From Richelia sp. SL_2_1 (GTDB lineage: Bacteria; Cyanobacteriota; Cyanobacteriia; Cyanobacteriales; Nostocaceae), in NCBI GenBank assembly GCA_012033205.1, contig JAAUSO010000012.1, positions 1 to 64,000 on the forward strand: a stretch of 64,000 nucleotides of DNA. Reading direction: 5' to 3'. The position numbers were made by a program, and so were the translations under genes. Positions 30,601 to 45,600 of the stretch are shown piece by piece. The notes under the pieces are model-generated. The model was not told the DNA's origin, did no database searches, and saw only the letters and a program-made list of their open reading frames with translations. Positions within the stretch are counted from its first letter, which is position 1. Every line of letters begins with the position of its first letter.

Positions 30601-33600
30601 TACGGGAGCAGCATTAGCGTTGAAAACAGTAATTAAGGCTGTTTGAGTAACAATATTATTACCGTCGCTAACCGTGAATGGAATTTCAAAGTTTCCTGCT
30701 TGGAAGAATCCGGGTGTCCATTCAAACAATCCCGTAGTTGGATCTAATTTTGAACCACCGGGAAGTAATTTACTGCTATAAGTTAATTTATCATTTTCTG
30801 CGTCGCTTGCTTTTAATTGAATGCGGACGCTTTCCCCTTCCCTAATAAACTTTGAAGGTATTGTTTTAAATTCCGGGAGTTGATTTGTTGGTGCAATTAA
30901 GAAGGTAGCGGTTTGAGTGATTCGTTCCTTACCGTCAGTAACTGTAAACTGGACGTTCTCATGGGTACCAGCACTGCTATAACCGGGAGTCCAAGTTAAA
31001 ATACCATTTTTAGCATCAAATACAGCACCACCGGGAAGGTTATCAACCCAGTATGTGAGTTTATCGTTATCTGTATCTGTTGCAAATATTTGTAGTTGTA
31101 GGGGTTGTGCTTCTTTTGCAGAGATAGTAAAGGAGGAATCTTGTGTAGTTATGGAAGCACCACTAATTGCGGTAATGTTGTTAAATACAGGTTTATTATT
31201 ACCACCTATGACGTTAATCGTAAATTCTTGCTTGCTATAACCACCGCGTTTATCGAAGACATATAAGGTAACTTGAGAATTAACTAAACTTTCTGTAGTA
31301 GGTTCCCAAGTAATTAAACCATTTTGATCAACTGACATTCCATCTGGAGCATCATATAACAAATATCCGAATTCTGCTACTCCATCGGAATCGCTTGCTT
31401 GGATTTGATAATTGTATGGAGTATTTGCGTTCTCCGAAGGAGCAAGCGAAGCGATCGCAATCCCTACCGGAGTAGAAATAATCTCTGGTGCAGCGTTGGG
31501 ATATGGTAATGTATAGATTCCCGTTGCTAGCTCTACTCTATAAGCATCCGGATTAAAGACGGTGATGGTACGGTTGGTAATTGATTCACCCACCTTGAGG
31601 ATGCCATTTTCTAAACTATCTTGTAAATCGATTAAAAATGCACCATTCTCATTTTGACTAACTACACCTTCACCCTGTACTTCACCGTTAAAATACTCTG
31701 CTGGATCGAGTACTAACATCAACGGTAATTGTAAATCTTGGTCTGCGGTATTGGTAATGGTAACGTCGTAGGAAACGGTTTGATTTTGTCTGTTAGAGCG
31801 GGGATTATCAAATTTAAACTCAACAGAATCGGAGAAATCAGAAACAGCGGTAAATTCTACGTTATAACTGCTTTCCATTTTCAACCCAGCACTATTTTCT
31901 AAACTAGGTAAAATATTGATTTGATAACTACCAGGATTAATCCCGTTAAAGTTCAATAACGCAGTGCGATTCTTTTTATCGTATCTAACCGATAACGGAT
32001 TGATAATATTACCATTACCATCGATCAATTGATAATTACTGGGATTAAATACCGATGCTGCATCATTGATATCACCTTCCTTCATATCCGCATCGAAGAT
32101 AACGTTTATTGTACCTTGTGGTAGAGCAACTGTAGAACCTGGTGCTGGATTGGTTGCTTTGACAAACGGTGCTATTTCGGGATTGAAGATATCAATTTGA
32201 TTACTCCCAGCTACTAATACTTTACCGTCGAGGGTTGTTTTAACAATTTCTCCCCGACTTCCACCAGTTGCGATCGCAATTGACTTTAAGCTAACCGTAT
32301 CAACCATATGTAATTTACCGCTGTTGTCGGAAACGAATAGTAAATTATCAAGTTGAGTCCCCGACTTCCCAAAAGCGATGGAATCTACCGGAGAATCATA
32401 CTCTACCATCCGTTGGGCTTTTCCATTCTCGTTAAAGCTGATAACATTACCACGTTGGGGATAAGTGGTAGCCCATAATTTACCATCGCGAGGATTAATT
32501 GCTAAATTATCTACTCTTATGTCGCTGTAATGAGAGAATGTTTTTGTTACCGGGTTAAATATTTCTATTCCGTTACCGGAAGCAACATAAATTAAACCGT
32601 TATCTAGATTAATTGCCAAACTGGTAGTGATACTATCCCCATATTCATTGACAATTTCACCAGTTTGTGAATCAAGTTTGATTAAAGAACTACCACCAGT
32701 AACCCCCCAGAGGAAACCGTTATTATCTAAAGCTAGATCGAAGACGGGATATTTAAGAACAGCAAACGGATTTTTTGCTTCCCCACCTTCGGAGTCGAAG
32801 CGGTATAGGGAACCTCGATTTTTTCCACCACTAGCAATTACATTACCATTTGGTAGGATTGCGATCGCCATTGCTCCAACTTCACCATGACTTTGCGGTA
32901 TGTTGGTAGCAAAGGCTTTTGCTGTAAATGGACGCAGTACTCTATTAAATTCTGGTTTATTAGTAGCTCCCAAGTTGGTAGGAATTTCCGCAGATGCTTT
33001 GATAAATAAGGGATTTGTAGATACGGATTCCCTTGGTGGTGCGGGTAAGATTTCCGGTTTGGTTGTTTCTCCAACGGTAGGTAAAGTACCCAAATTCACC
33101 GTAGAACCATCAGTTGGTGCGGTAATTACTAAAACTGGTTGTTCTCGATTTCCTGCATTATCTGTTGCGAGTGCGAGGAATTCATAGGTAATATTAGCTT
33201 TACCGTTGAATATTGCTTCTGTATTCGTAGTCTGTTGCTGCCAAATCTTAAAGTCACCACCATTCTCTGCTACATATACTGTAACGTGTTTGATGCCGGA
33301 ACCTGTTTCATCATCTTTTGCTTCCCAATTAACGAGATAATCGGTACTACCCGTTATGGTTTTTATATGTGATGGGGAATCAACAGCATTACTTCCACCA
33401 CTCAAAGATTTAACGTTAATTGTTGTACTTGGAGCTTCTCCATCAACAATATTGATAGTTTCTACGGTGTCAATCGGTGCAGCGGTATTGTAAATTATTC
33501 TTGCAGTACTAGTTATTTCTGTACCCGTTGCAGTATCTACTTTAGGTAAGACGGTATAGGAGACGAAACCTTTCCCAATACCATCGGAATTATTAGGAAG

Positions 33601-36600
33601 CAACAAACCGATATCCGTATTTTGCAATACTTCTCCAGTTTTGGGGTCAATTGCTTGTAACAACCAGGTAATAGTATTTGACTCAATATCTATTCCAGCA
33701 CTGACTCTAACAATAAAGCCTTTACTCTGACTAAAATCAAAGTCTTCTTGGAAGAAACTACGTCCCTTGGGAATATGTACCCGAATATCACCCAAACGCA
33801 AATCCCCTAATTGGAAACTACGGGAGTCTAAATCGGAATCAAGTTTTGTAACAATCCGGATCTCTCCGACAGCATCATTAGCAGTAGCAGCATTTTCAAA
33901 GTTGATGGTATATGGTAATTGTGTATCTAAGGGGATAAAATTATCTTCACCGTAACCAATTGGTCCTATCAGATTAACCAATTCACTGGTAGTTCCAGCA
34001 GCATTAAAGAAACTGTTGAAAGATGGTGGGGGTACAGAAACACCTTGAGGTAAATCTAATCTTGCATCTCCAAAGGGTGCGTAAACGTTAAATGCGCTTG
34101 TATGAGTAACTTGAGATAATCCCTTGTCAAACTGTTTCAAATCTGGTATCTCAGCACCACTTTCAAGATTGGGATTATGTCCGTACCATTCCCTTACCTT
34201 GACAAAGAAGTCAACTAAATTACCCGTACTAATAATTTCATTCCCAGCGGAACCTAATAACAAACCGCTAGTTAAAGTAGCTATTAAACTAATAACTTGA
34301 GTATTTTCTCGGATGGGTGGAATATCATCTTCTTGACGTAATAATCCTGCTGTTTCTAAAGCAGCAAGATAGGAATTTGTCCAAACTTCTTCGTTTGATG
34401 CAAGAGTAATTAATCCAGGAGATGCTTGTGTGTCGGTAAGAATAGCTGTTCTTAACTTCAATGCTTCTTGAGTTTGCTCTGCAATAAATTCATCTCGACT
34501 CATCACTGTTGCGGTTGCGAGAATATTGAATTTGAAAGCAATATCTTCATCGCTGACATCTTCTAGAAGTGATGGATTTTTCTTAAGTAATTCTTTTAAT
34601 CCTGGATAAGTTTGGACGTTAAAAGTACTACCAACATATCCAGAATTCGGTAAATCTAATACGTAACCGGGTGCAAGAATTCTACCATCGGTATTGACAT
34701 CGGAGATTAAATTTGCCCAAGGAATATCCTCTGACAATTCTACCGAAGGATTACCCCGCAGATTTGAGGTAAATTTCACATAGGGTAATCCTGCTGTATT
34801 ATCAGTTGTAAACTCGGATAATGCTGCGAGTACTTCATTTTCTCCCAACTCCGGAATCCCAAACTGGAAGTGGACGTAAGGGGTATCAATATTAGTTAAA
34901 CTTTGTACCGATACTCCATAAGTTCCTACATCTCCTGGTGCTATAATTCTTGGACCACCCAAACCAACGGTGACATCTTGTTCGATCGCTCTTTCTACTA
35001 AATAGCGGTAAGGTAATATCGCTTCTTCCCCCGAAGGATTAATTACTTTAACGTCATATAAACCATGAGGAGCGTCGGTGAGGTCAAAGATAGCTTGAAT
35101 GTGGGTATTATCTATGACTTTGTAATTAACTGGGATATATTCAGAAATTCCAGGTCTGACAAGCTTTACAACTGCTCCTTGTTTAAATTGCGCTCCGTAA
35201 ATATTGGTTGTGACGTAGCGACTATCACCACCTTTATCAATAGCAACATCCGTAACTCCAAATGGTAATTTTTCTGCAAATAAGGTGACGGGAGAAGAAT
35301 TACCCTCGGTGCTGCGGACTAAGATATAATATTTTCCAAGTTTTGTATTAGATACGGTCCCAATTTGTTTATCTCCAATTATGCCTGTAGAAGCAGCTTC
35401 GTATTCTACTCCTGTGGGTGCTTCGTTATATCTAATAAAGATTTCATTAAAAGCATTTTCTTCCCCATCCAAGGTGACACGTAAAGTTTGATTAGCTTCT
35501 ACATCAATTTCAAATAATCTTGACTGTTGCCCATTTAAGGTAATATCTTCCTTAAGTACATTTAACTGTAGTGATTCAGCACTAAGATTAAAGACATTAG
35601 CAGCAACTGCATCGTTATTTAATTCACCAATATCTCGACCTTCATAAAGCTGATTATAAACGTCTGTACGCACAATAAAGCGGTATTGGTTTGGTGTCGC
35701 GGATGGTAAATTAGCTGTAATGTTAGCAGTATAGGTGTCATTTGCGCCTAGTGGATTACCAGTGTAGGAATAACGTCCAACAAAGGTATCGTTGATATCC
35801 CATTCGCTATCTTGAGAAAGGTAAACCGCATCGCTCCAACGTGAGTTAGTCGAATTTACGCTATCGTTGATTACATCCCACTCAATATTTACTGAATCTC
35901 CAACATTTCCAGAAGTAGGAGTAGCTGTAATATTGGAAACTTTTAAATCAACTGCTGGTGGAGTATTAATAATTAAAGGTTGAATGCTATTCGTGGCATT
36001 ATTATTCTCATTCACCCCTTCATAAACTTTACCCCGGATGTTTGTTTGTGGTGCGTCGGTAATTACAAATACATAGTAAGAACCATCTAAATTAAATGGT
36101 GCTTGTAAAGTTTCTTCAATAGAATAACTTTCACCTGGTTGAAGAGTGATATTATTTCTTTCTACATATCCTAAATATCTGTCACTTTGTAAATCGAGGA
36201 ATTTATCGCGGGATAGATAAATTAAATCTGTCCAATTGTTTTGAGTAGCTGGAGTACTACCTACACCCTTATTTTCTACCGTATATCTAATATCAAAAGA
36301 TTGACCGATAATAGCTGTAGGTGGTTGATTTAAGATGGAAACTGATGTTACCTGTAAGTCAGCAGCTGGACGTAAAGTTATTGGTAATGAAATTGATGCA
36401 ACGTTGTTATTTTCCCGATCAAATTCTGGTACTCGTGCTAATTTACTGTCAACATTACCTTCATTACTAATGTTGTAACCATCTCTTTCATATTTAACTA
36501 AATTAGCATCGGTAAATACCAGCAGATTATAACTACCATCTATTCCTTCTGGTAAAATAATCTCCGCACTACCTTGATAGCTATTGCCGACATTTAAACT

Positions 36601-39600
36601 ACTGCGACGACGATATTCTCCTACAAATATATCACCGTAATCTAAAGATTTATCTTGAGATAAATAAATCCGGTCATACCACTGATTTTCTCTGGTATTA
36701 CGAGTCCCTTGGTTTTCTACATCCCAAGTAACGTTAATTTTATCACCCGATTGCGGACTGCTATCAGATACTGCTACATTACTAATCTTCAGGTCAGCTT
36801 CTCGATAAGTAATATCAATTGCTTCACTACCTAAATTATTGTTGGGATTTTCATAAACCCGATATTCAAAGCTTTGTCTATAAAAATCATTATCCCCACC
36901 ACGTACAGGAATTTCACCTCGGAATTTCTCAGTATCCCTGCTGCCATAACTGTAATCGGTACTAATATGAATATAATACTGACCGTTATACCCGACAGGT
37001 AAGACAACATCCGAAGAATGAGTATAACTTTCTCCCGCACCCAAACCATTTTTAGGACTGTAAGCGATAAAACCGATCTTAGTCGCAGTAGCATCGGGAG
37101 AATTGAAATCAGGTTTATCGGAAATCCAAATTTCATCGTACCAGTAACGGGTACCAGACCAAACAGCAGCACCATCATTTCTTACCGTCCACTCAATGGT
37201 AGTCTTATCCCCAGAATAATTTTTATCTTCCTTGGGTAAAACATTAATATCAATTACCTTTAAGTCAGATGGTGTTCCACTAAGAACATTTATATCAGCA
37301 TCTTCTTGATTATTACCTTCATAAATACTTTCCCAAACATTCTTATTAGCATCGGTTTCAATAATTAAATACTTACCCTTAACCCCAGGAGAAAGTATTG
37401 TTTCTAACTCTCCCGTATAGCTACCATTTCTATCGAGTTTACTATTACGTTGATAAGTACCCAAATACCATTTATTTGCATTATCTGATAAAGAATCGGA
37501 AATATATACTTTGTCGTACCAGATATTTTCTGTAGTGCTTACCAACCCTTGATTTTGAACCGTCCAATTAACTTTAAATGATTGTTCCCCGACTATATTC
37601 GGTGTTGTAACATTAATATTTGTGACGACTAAATCCGCAGATGGTGTTAATAATACTTTAATTGCACTGGACGCATAATTATTACTATTTAACTCGTTCC
37701 CATTGCCGTTATTATCAAAAGTATCTTCAGTAATTTCTTCATTCGTATCCGACCATGCAGTAATATACCATTCACCGCTGATTTGATTGGGTAAAGTAAC
37801 ATTTACTGTGTTCTCATAATAATTGTTACTATCAAGGTCATTAGAAGTCTTTAAAGAACCATTATGAGTAAAGGTACTCAAAAGAATATCTTGTGGTTTT
37901 CCTTCACTATTCAAAGCAGAAGGACGTTGGTTAGGCTGACGGGTTAACCAAACGCTATCAGTCCAATTATCGCGATCGGTTTCTCCACTACCAGAGTTGG
38001 TAACTTTATATTTTACCTTAATTTGAGAACCTTCAAATGCTTGAGTTGCTGCAACTACATTGCTGGTAACTAAGTCTGCTGGTGGTATGGATTCAACGTT
38101 TAGCTTCTGAGCCAGAATATTATTATTATCGCGGGGATATTCGTTTACACTGTTTCCAGCATCGGTACGAACGATAATATAAGCTTGACTCCGGAAATAT
38201 CTGGGGACATCAAAGCTTTCGTTGACTACCGTTTTATAACTACTATTACTACCATTAACTGGATCTAATGCTGTTTGATTTTGGAAACTACCGATAAAGA
38301 TATCATCGCCGCTAATGTCCCCATCTAATGATAAATATACATCGTCGTACCAAGTTTGTGTTGCCGCAATTGTTCCGAGATTCGCGATCGCAAATTCAAT
38401 TCCACTTGCTTTCCCACCTGCTTTTATTTCACTGGGAACCAGAATATCGCTAACCTGTAAGTCGGGACGGTCTGGTAAATTAATTATTAATTGATTAAAA
38501 GCTGTTTTAATATTGTCATTAGTTGCACCAGCTTCATATAGAGAATTGGTGCTATTGGTTTTAACTATGACATTATAAGCACCCTCTACAGTTTCTGGTA
38601 TGATAAATTGTTCGCTGCGTTCGTAGAATTTATTTGCTTCTAAACCGTTGGAATACCCAAAGTTACCCAAATAGATGGTACTGGGATTATCAACTCCAGC
38701 AAGTTGTAAATATACTTCATCAAACCATCTACCGGATGCATTTGCACTTCCAGTATTTACAACCTTCCAGCTAACATCAATTTTTTTACCCGCTTGTATC
38801 GAGCTAACTGTTGCGACATTTTCTACAACTAAATTTGGAGAAGGACTGGGGGTAATGTCAATTGTTTGTAAGGAAACTTTACTGTTATTGTTGTTAAATA
38901 TTGATTCGTAAGGTGCGCTGCTATATGCAGCGGTAACACCAAAATAATAAGCACCATTTGCTAAATCTTGGGGAATAGTAAAATCAACTTGACGCTCATA
39001 TGTATCCCCATTTGTGAGGAAACCGATGCGTTCGTAATATTCTCCTTTGACTGGATTATCGTTTGAGTCGTATAGAACAACATAGTCACTCCAAGAGTTG
39101 TTGTCGGTAACGGTTAATCCCTGATTTGCAACTGTCCATTTTAACTTTACCGTTTCCCCGGTTTTTGCTGATGTAGAAGTGGTGTTGATATCTGTAACAA
39201 TTAAGTCTGCATATTCTCTGGGTGCGACGAAGAATTGGTTGTCAGCAGAATTTGTGTTGTTTTCCGTAAGTCCGTTTTCAAAGATTGAGGAAATACCTGT
39301 TTTTACGTAGAGGTTAAAGCGTCCTTCTAAGTTTCTCGGTAGCTGGATTTCTTGATTAAGGTTGTAGAATTCGTCTTGATTTAATAAGCCGTTGTGGGTG
39401 AATGTTGCGAGGATGATGTCATCGTTGTCACCAATTACTTCGTCATCAGATGCAATGATGTGGTCTACCCATTCGTCGGTAATTCCCGCACCAGTTCCAA
39501 TGTTGCTTACTTTCCATCCGACGTTTATGGTTGCAGGATTGCCGATGGTTGATTCGGTGACGGTGATGTTGGATACCGCTAAGTCTGCGTAGTCGGCTAG

Positions 39601-42600
39601 GGTGATTTGGATAGGAGACGCTGCAACGTTGTTTTCTTCTTTACCGAGTTCTTTGATTTGTTTGGCTGCGTCTGTTACTAATAGTACGTAATAGCTGTCC
39701 TTAACATCTATAGGTAAATTAAAATCAATTTGCTTTTCATAACTCTCGCTGTTATTCAAAGATTGTGAATTACTGATTTCTTTTAATAGTAAGTCGCTAT
39801 TATCAAATGTATTATCTTTTGATAGATAAATCCGATCAACCCATTCACTTGCTACTTCTGCTGAACCATTATTAGTTACCGACCATTCCAAAGATATATT
39901 ATCACCAGATGTTGCGGTTGTTGGTAACGAGGTGATAGTCGGTACTAAATCATAAGAACCTAAATTGATGGAAACTGCTTTAACGTTATTGCTCTCGTTC
40001 GTTTCACCTTGAAGACTAGTACTATCGCTGACAAATAATAGATATCGATTACCAGTAGTCGTGTTCGGGACAGTAATAGTTTGAGTTTGAGTATAGCTAC
40101 TTCCTGGTTGTAATGGCGTATTTTCTCCAGCCCAGATACTTGTAATAAATGTATCTTCATTGTCGAAAGTAGCATCATCAGAAATGTAAATGCCATCGTA
40201 CCAGTTAGCAAAAGCTACTCCAGTATCGGAATTACTAATCGTCCAAGAAACGTCAATCGTTTCACCGAGAATTGCCTCTGTTGGAGCTGTTACTGTAGAT
40301 ATACTCAAATCGGGAGCGTTAATTGTTATCGGTAACGAAGCGATATTATTTGTTTCATTGCTTTCCCCTTGTATGTTGTCACGGTCGGCAACAAACAGTA
40401 AATATTTGTTACCTAACATTGTATTTGGGATAGTAACGTTCAAAGCATGAGTATAGCGATCACCACTTAAAAGAGGTGTTTTATCTGCTGCTGATAAGTT
40501 GCCTAACTCAATATCGTTAACATCAAAAACTGCATCATCCGATAAATAAACGTAGTCATACCAATCCGCTGGAGCTTGAAGATTGCCCGTATTGGTAACA
40601 GTCCAACCCACTTCAATTGTTTCACCAAAACTTGCGGAAGATGGAGATGTAGGAGCGCTAAGCTCAATATCCGGCGCACCTAATTCAATGGAAACTGCCT
40701 TAATATTATTATTTTCGTTGTTTTCAGCTTGTCTATTATTGTAGTAGTCTGCTTTAAATAACAAATACCAAGTTCCCGAGGCAACATTAGGAAGAGTTAA
40801 ATTACGATTTACAGTATAGCTAGCCCCTGATGCTAATGGGGTTTCTGCACCAGTCCACAAATTATCTATAAATGTATCCGAACTATCTAAGTTCTCATCA
40901 GATGACAAATAAACACCGTCCCACCAATCAGCAAGAGCAGCACCAGTTCCCCGGTTAGTTACCGACCACTCTACCGCAATAGTTTCACCTACAATACTAT
41001 CCGTAGGAGCAGTAATATTTTCGACTATTAAATCGGGCGCTTTTACTTCTAAGGAAATAGCACGCACGTTGTCAATTTCTGAAGTTTCCGCTTGTTGATT
41101 GCCGTTATTGTCGGTAGCAATCAGCACATACCAATTTCCTTCTGCGACATTTGGAATAGTAATATTGCTGTTTAAAGTATAGTTAGCACTAGCACCTAAC
41201 GGACTAGAAGCTGCTGCTGATAAGCTACCTAGTTGAATATCACTATTATCTAAGGTAGGATTTTTTGATAGGTAAACATAATCGCTCCAATCAGCAAGAG
41301 CAGCACCAGTACCTTGATTTGTTACATCCCAAGAAACATTAATGGTTTCACCCCAAGTTGCCGTTGTCGGAGCATTTATATCGGTAACTTGTAAATTGGG
41401 TGCAGTAATTCCAAAAGGTAGAGCTTTGATATTATTGTTATTATTGGTTTCACCTTGGGCATCATTCGCATCTGCTACAAACAATAGATACTTGCTTCCA
41501 CTTCCTGAATTGGTTGGGATGGTAATGGCTTTAGTTTGGGTGTAGCTGCTGTTACCATTTAAGGGAATGCTATCAGCCGCACTGAAGGTAGCAACAAATT
41601 TATCGCTTCCATCAAGAGTAGTATCGTCTGAGATGTAAATTTGGTCGCTCCAAGTCGCACCAGCCGTTACCGCCGTACTATTTGTTACCGTCCAATCAAC
41701 ATCGATAGTTTCTCCCCAAGTAGCAGTAGAATTAACGGTACTCGCACTACTAACAACTAAATCTGGAGCAGTTAAGGCAATTGGAATTGCTCTTATATTG
41801 TTGGTTTCGTCTCTTTCGCTTTGCTGCTTACCTGCATCTGCAACAAATAGCAGATAACGATTTCCTGTAGCGGTATTAGGAATTGTAATGCTGCGGCTAA
41901 AATCATAACTGGAATTTACGCCTAAAGGTATTTTTCCGGTAACGCTTTGAGAAGAAACAGCTGTATCCGTGTCATCTAATTGAGTATCCTCAGATAGGTA
42001 AATTGTATCGTACCAATCTGCTGAAGTTTCTATACTACCTTGGTTCTCGACACTCCAGTTAACAGTAATAGATTCTCCTAATACAGCTGTGTTGGGTGCA
42101 GTTGCAGCAGTGACTCTCAAATCGGGGTCGTTATCGCCGATAATTATGGGTACAGAAGAAATATTGTTTACTTCGTTGAGTTCGCCTTGATTAGTGTAGA
42201 CATCTGTCGCAAAAATGAGGTAGCGGGTGCCAATTGGGATATTGCTAGGTAAGGTTAACAATTGACTAACGCTGTATTCACTATCTACCGCTAACGGAGT
42301 CAAGTTGCTTGTTGATATGTCTTTGAGTTGAGTATCAGTATTGGTATCTAAAGTTGCGTCATTTGATAAATAGATGCGGTCGTACCAATTTGTGTTAGTA
42401 CTTGCATTTCCTTGATTTTTGACAGTCCAACTTACCTCAATTCGCTCATCAGAATAACTTTTTACTGGTACTGTAGTATTAATGATTACTAAATCAGGAG
42501 CATTTACATATATAGGAATAGCCTTGACGTTATTTGCTTCGTCAAGTTCGCTCTTGTAGTTGTCGTAATCTGTCACAAAGAGCAAATATTGGCTGCCTGT

Positions 42601-45600
42601 TGTACCTTTAGGAATAGTAATGTCATCAGTTAGGGTATATTCTCCATCTACTTCCAATGGTGTTGAACCTTCCCGGTCGCTTAAAAGTTCGGTATCGTTT
42701 TCATCTAAAGTACTATCGCTAGAAATATAAACTCTGTCGTACCATCCGCCATTATCATTGGTCGCTACAGAGGTGCCTTTGTTCTTAACAGTCCAAGAGA
42801 CAGATATAGTTTGTTCAACTTCGACTACACGCGGTACTGTTGCTGATACTACTTCTAAATCAGCATTATCACCTATAATTGTTAAAGGAACTGCTTTTGC
42901 GTTATTACCTTCATTATTTTCTATTTGCTGTTCATATTTATCAGTAATAAATAACAGGAAACGATTTCCTGGTTGACCTACTACGCTATCAGGTAGAGTA
43001 ATGTTGATATTATCAACAGTATAAGTTCCGTCTACTGCAAGTGGTGTTGAATCCCAGTAGTAGTTGTAAAGTTCTTCGTCATTATCGTCGTAAACAGTAT
43101 CAGTAGATAAGTAAATGTAGTCATACCATCCCTCGGAAGTAGTACTTTCCCCTTGATTTTTGACGGTGTAGGAAAGCTCAATATCTTCACCAGCCGCAGC
43201 AGTTGCAGGTGTGCTTGTATCGGTAACAACTATATCTGGGGCTTGAATGGTGATAGAAACTGCTTTGAAGTTATTATTTTTATCAGTTTCCTGTTGATAG
43301 TTATAGTTATCAGCGACAAAAAGCAAGTAACGGCTACCTGCCTTTGCATCAGTCGGAATTATAATGTCTTGAGTAATACCGTAGTTAGCGCCTGCGGCTA
43401 ATGTCGTCTCATTCGATACGTAACTATCTATAACATACTGGTCTTCATCAGCATCAAAATACTCATCGTCGGAAAGATAAACGGAGTCATACCAATCGAA
43501 GTTTGCAGCAACATTACCTTGGTTGGCAACAGTCCAAGAGACTGATATAGTTTCTCCCTGAGCTGATGCTATCGGGATTGAAGCATCGGATACTACCAAA
43601 TCAGGAGCGGTAATAGTTATGGGAGTAGTGTAGACGTTATTAGTTTCATCGGTTTCGCTTTGAGAATTGCCCCTATCGCTTAGAAGTAGTAAATAGCGTT
43701 CTCCCGGTTGATAATTAGGAATAGTAATATCTTCGGTGCGGATGTAAGTTTCACCACTAGCTAGCGTCTCAGACCTACTATGGTTAAAGTTAGCGATTTC
43801 AGTATCTGTATCGTCAAATACCTCGTCATCAGAAATGTAAACCGAGTCATACCAGTCAGCAGAAGCTGATACATCACCCAGATTTTCTACCGTCCAAGAT
43901 ACTGAAACAGTTTCACCAACTACTGCTGTTGAAGGAGCGTTGTTGGTAATAATAGTGAGGTCGGGAATTGTAATATCAATCGGTACAGCATAAACGTTAT
44001 TAGCATCACTGCTTTCTACTTGATAATTATAATTGTTAGTCACTACCAGTAGATACCATTTTCCTGACCCGCTACCTTCAGGTAATGTAAAGCTTTGACT
44101 CTTGCTATAAGTTTCTCCCGCATCGAGGTTTTCATTAATCTCAATGTCACCTATATAAAGGTCTGAGTCATCGAAAACAGTGTTATTAGAAAGGTAAACC
44201 GAGTCATACCAACTACTTACATCGGCTGCTACGTTCCCTTGATTTTTTACCGTCCAGTTCACCGCAATTGATGAGCTTTCGGCTGCGGTAGCTGGTATTG
44301 TTGCCTCTGTTACAATCAGGTCTGGGTTTGTACTACTTACAGGGTCAGGACTGTTTTGATTTTGAACTGGGCTACCTGTTTGTAATAAAGTTAGATTTGG
44401 GTCAAAGTCTCCAATAGTAATAGGAACTGCCTTGAAATTGTTATCTTCGTTTAACTCGCCTTGCTGATTATAATAATCAGTTGCGAATAACAGATACTTA
44501 TTACCTTTCGTAATATCTGAAGGCATCTCTAGGTACTGGGTTACCGTATAACCAGTACCCGAAGCTAAGGGTGATAAATTGCTAATTTGAGCATCTGATA
44601 GCTGGATATCCGTGTCAGTAGACAGCGTATTGTCATCGGACAAATACACTGAATCATACCACTCATCTGAAGCATTACCATTGCCTTGATTATCAACTGT
44701 CCAAACAACTTCTATTTGCGCGGATGCATAAGCTTGATTGGGAGCCTCCGCGTTAGTTACCTGTAAGTCAGGAGCTTTTACTTCTAAGGAAATAACCTTG
44801 ATATTATTTGTTTCGTCAAGTTCGCTCTGGTAATTATATCTATCTGTCACAAACAGTAAATATTGGCTGCCAATTATGTTTTGAGGAATTGTGATGTCTT
44901 TAGTTAAGGTATACTCCCCATTCGCTGCCAATGGTGTTGAAACCCATTCTTCGCCCAGATAAGTATCGTTCTCGTCTAAAATATTATCACTAGAAATGTA
45001 TACCAAATCGTACCAGCCACCGTTATAGTTTGTGGCATCAGAAGTACCTTTGTTTTTAACCGTCCAAGAGACAGATATAGTTTCTTCAACTTCGACTATA
45101 TTGGGCGCTGTTGTTGCGATTACTTCTAAATCCGCATTATCACCTGCAATTGTTAAAGGAACTGCTTTTAAATTATTGCCTTCGTTATTCTCGGTTTGCT
45201 GTTTATATTTATCTGTAATAAATAACAGGTATCGATTCCCCGGTTGACCATTTACGCTGTCGGGTAAAGTAACGCTGATATTCTCAACCGTATAAGTTCC
45301 ATCTACCGCAAGTGGTGTTGAATCCCACTCGTAATCGTGAAGCCATTCATCATCATCGTCGTAAACAGTGTCGGTAGATAAGTAGATGTGGTCATACCAA
45401 TATTGAGAAGTTGCACTTTCCCCTTGGTTTTTAACGGTGTAGGAAAGTTCAATATCTTCACCAACCGCAGCAGTTATAGGTGTACTTGTATCAGTAATAA
45501 CTATATCTGGAGCTTTAATAATAATGGGAGCTACTCTAAAATTGTTCGTTTTATCAGTTTCCTCTTGATAATTATTATTATCATTATTCGCGACGAATAG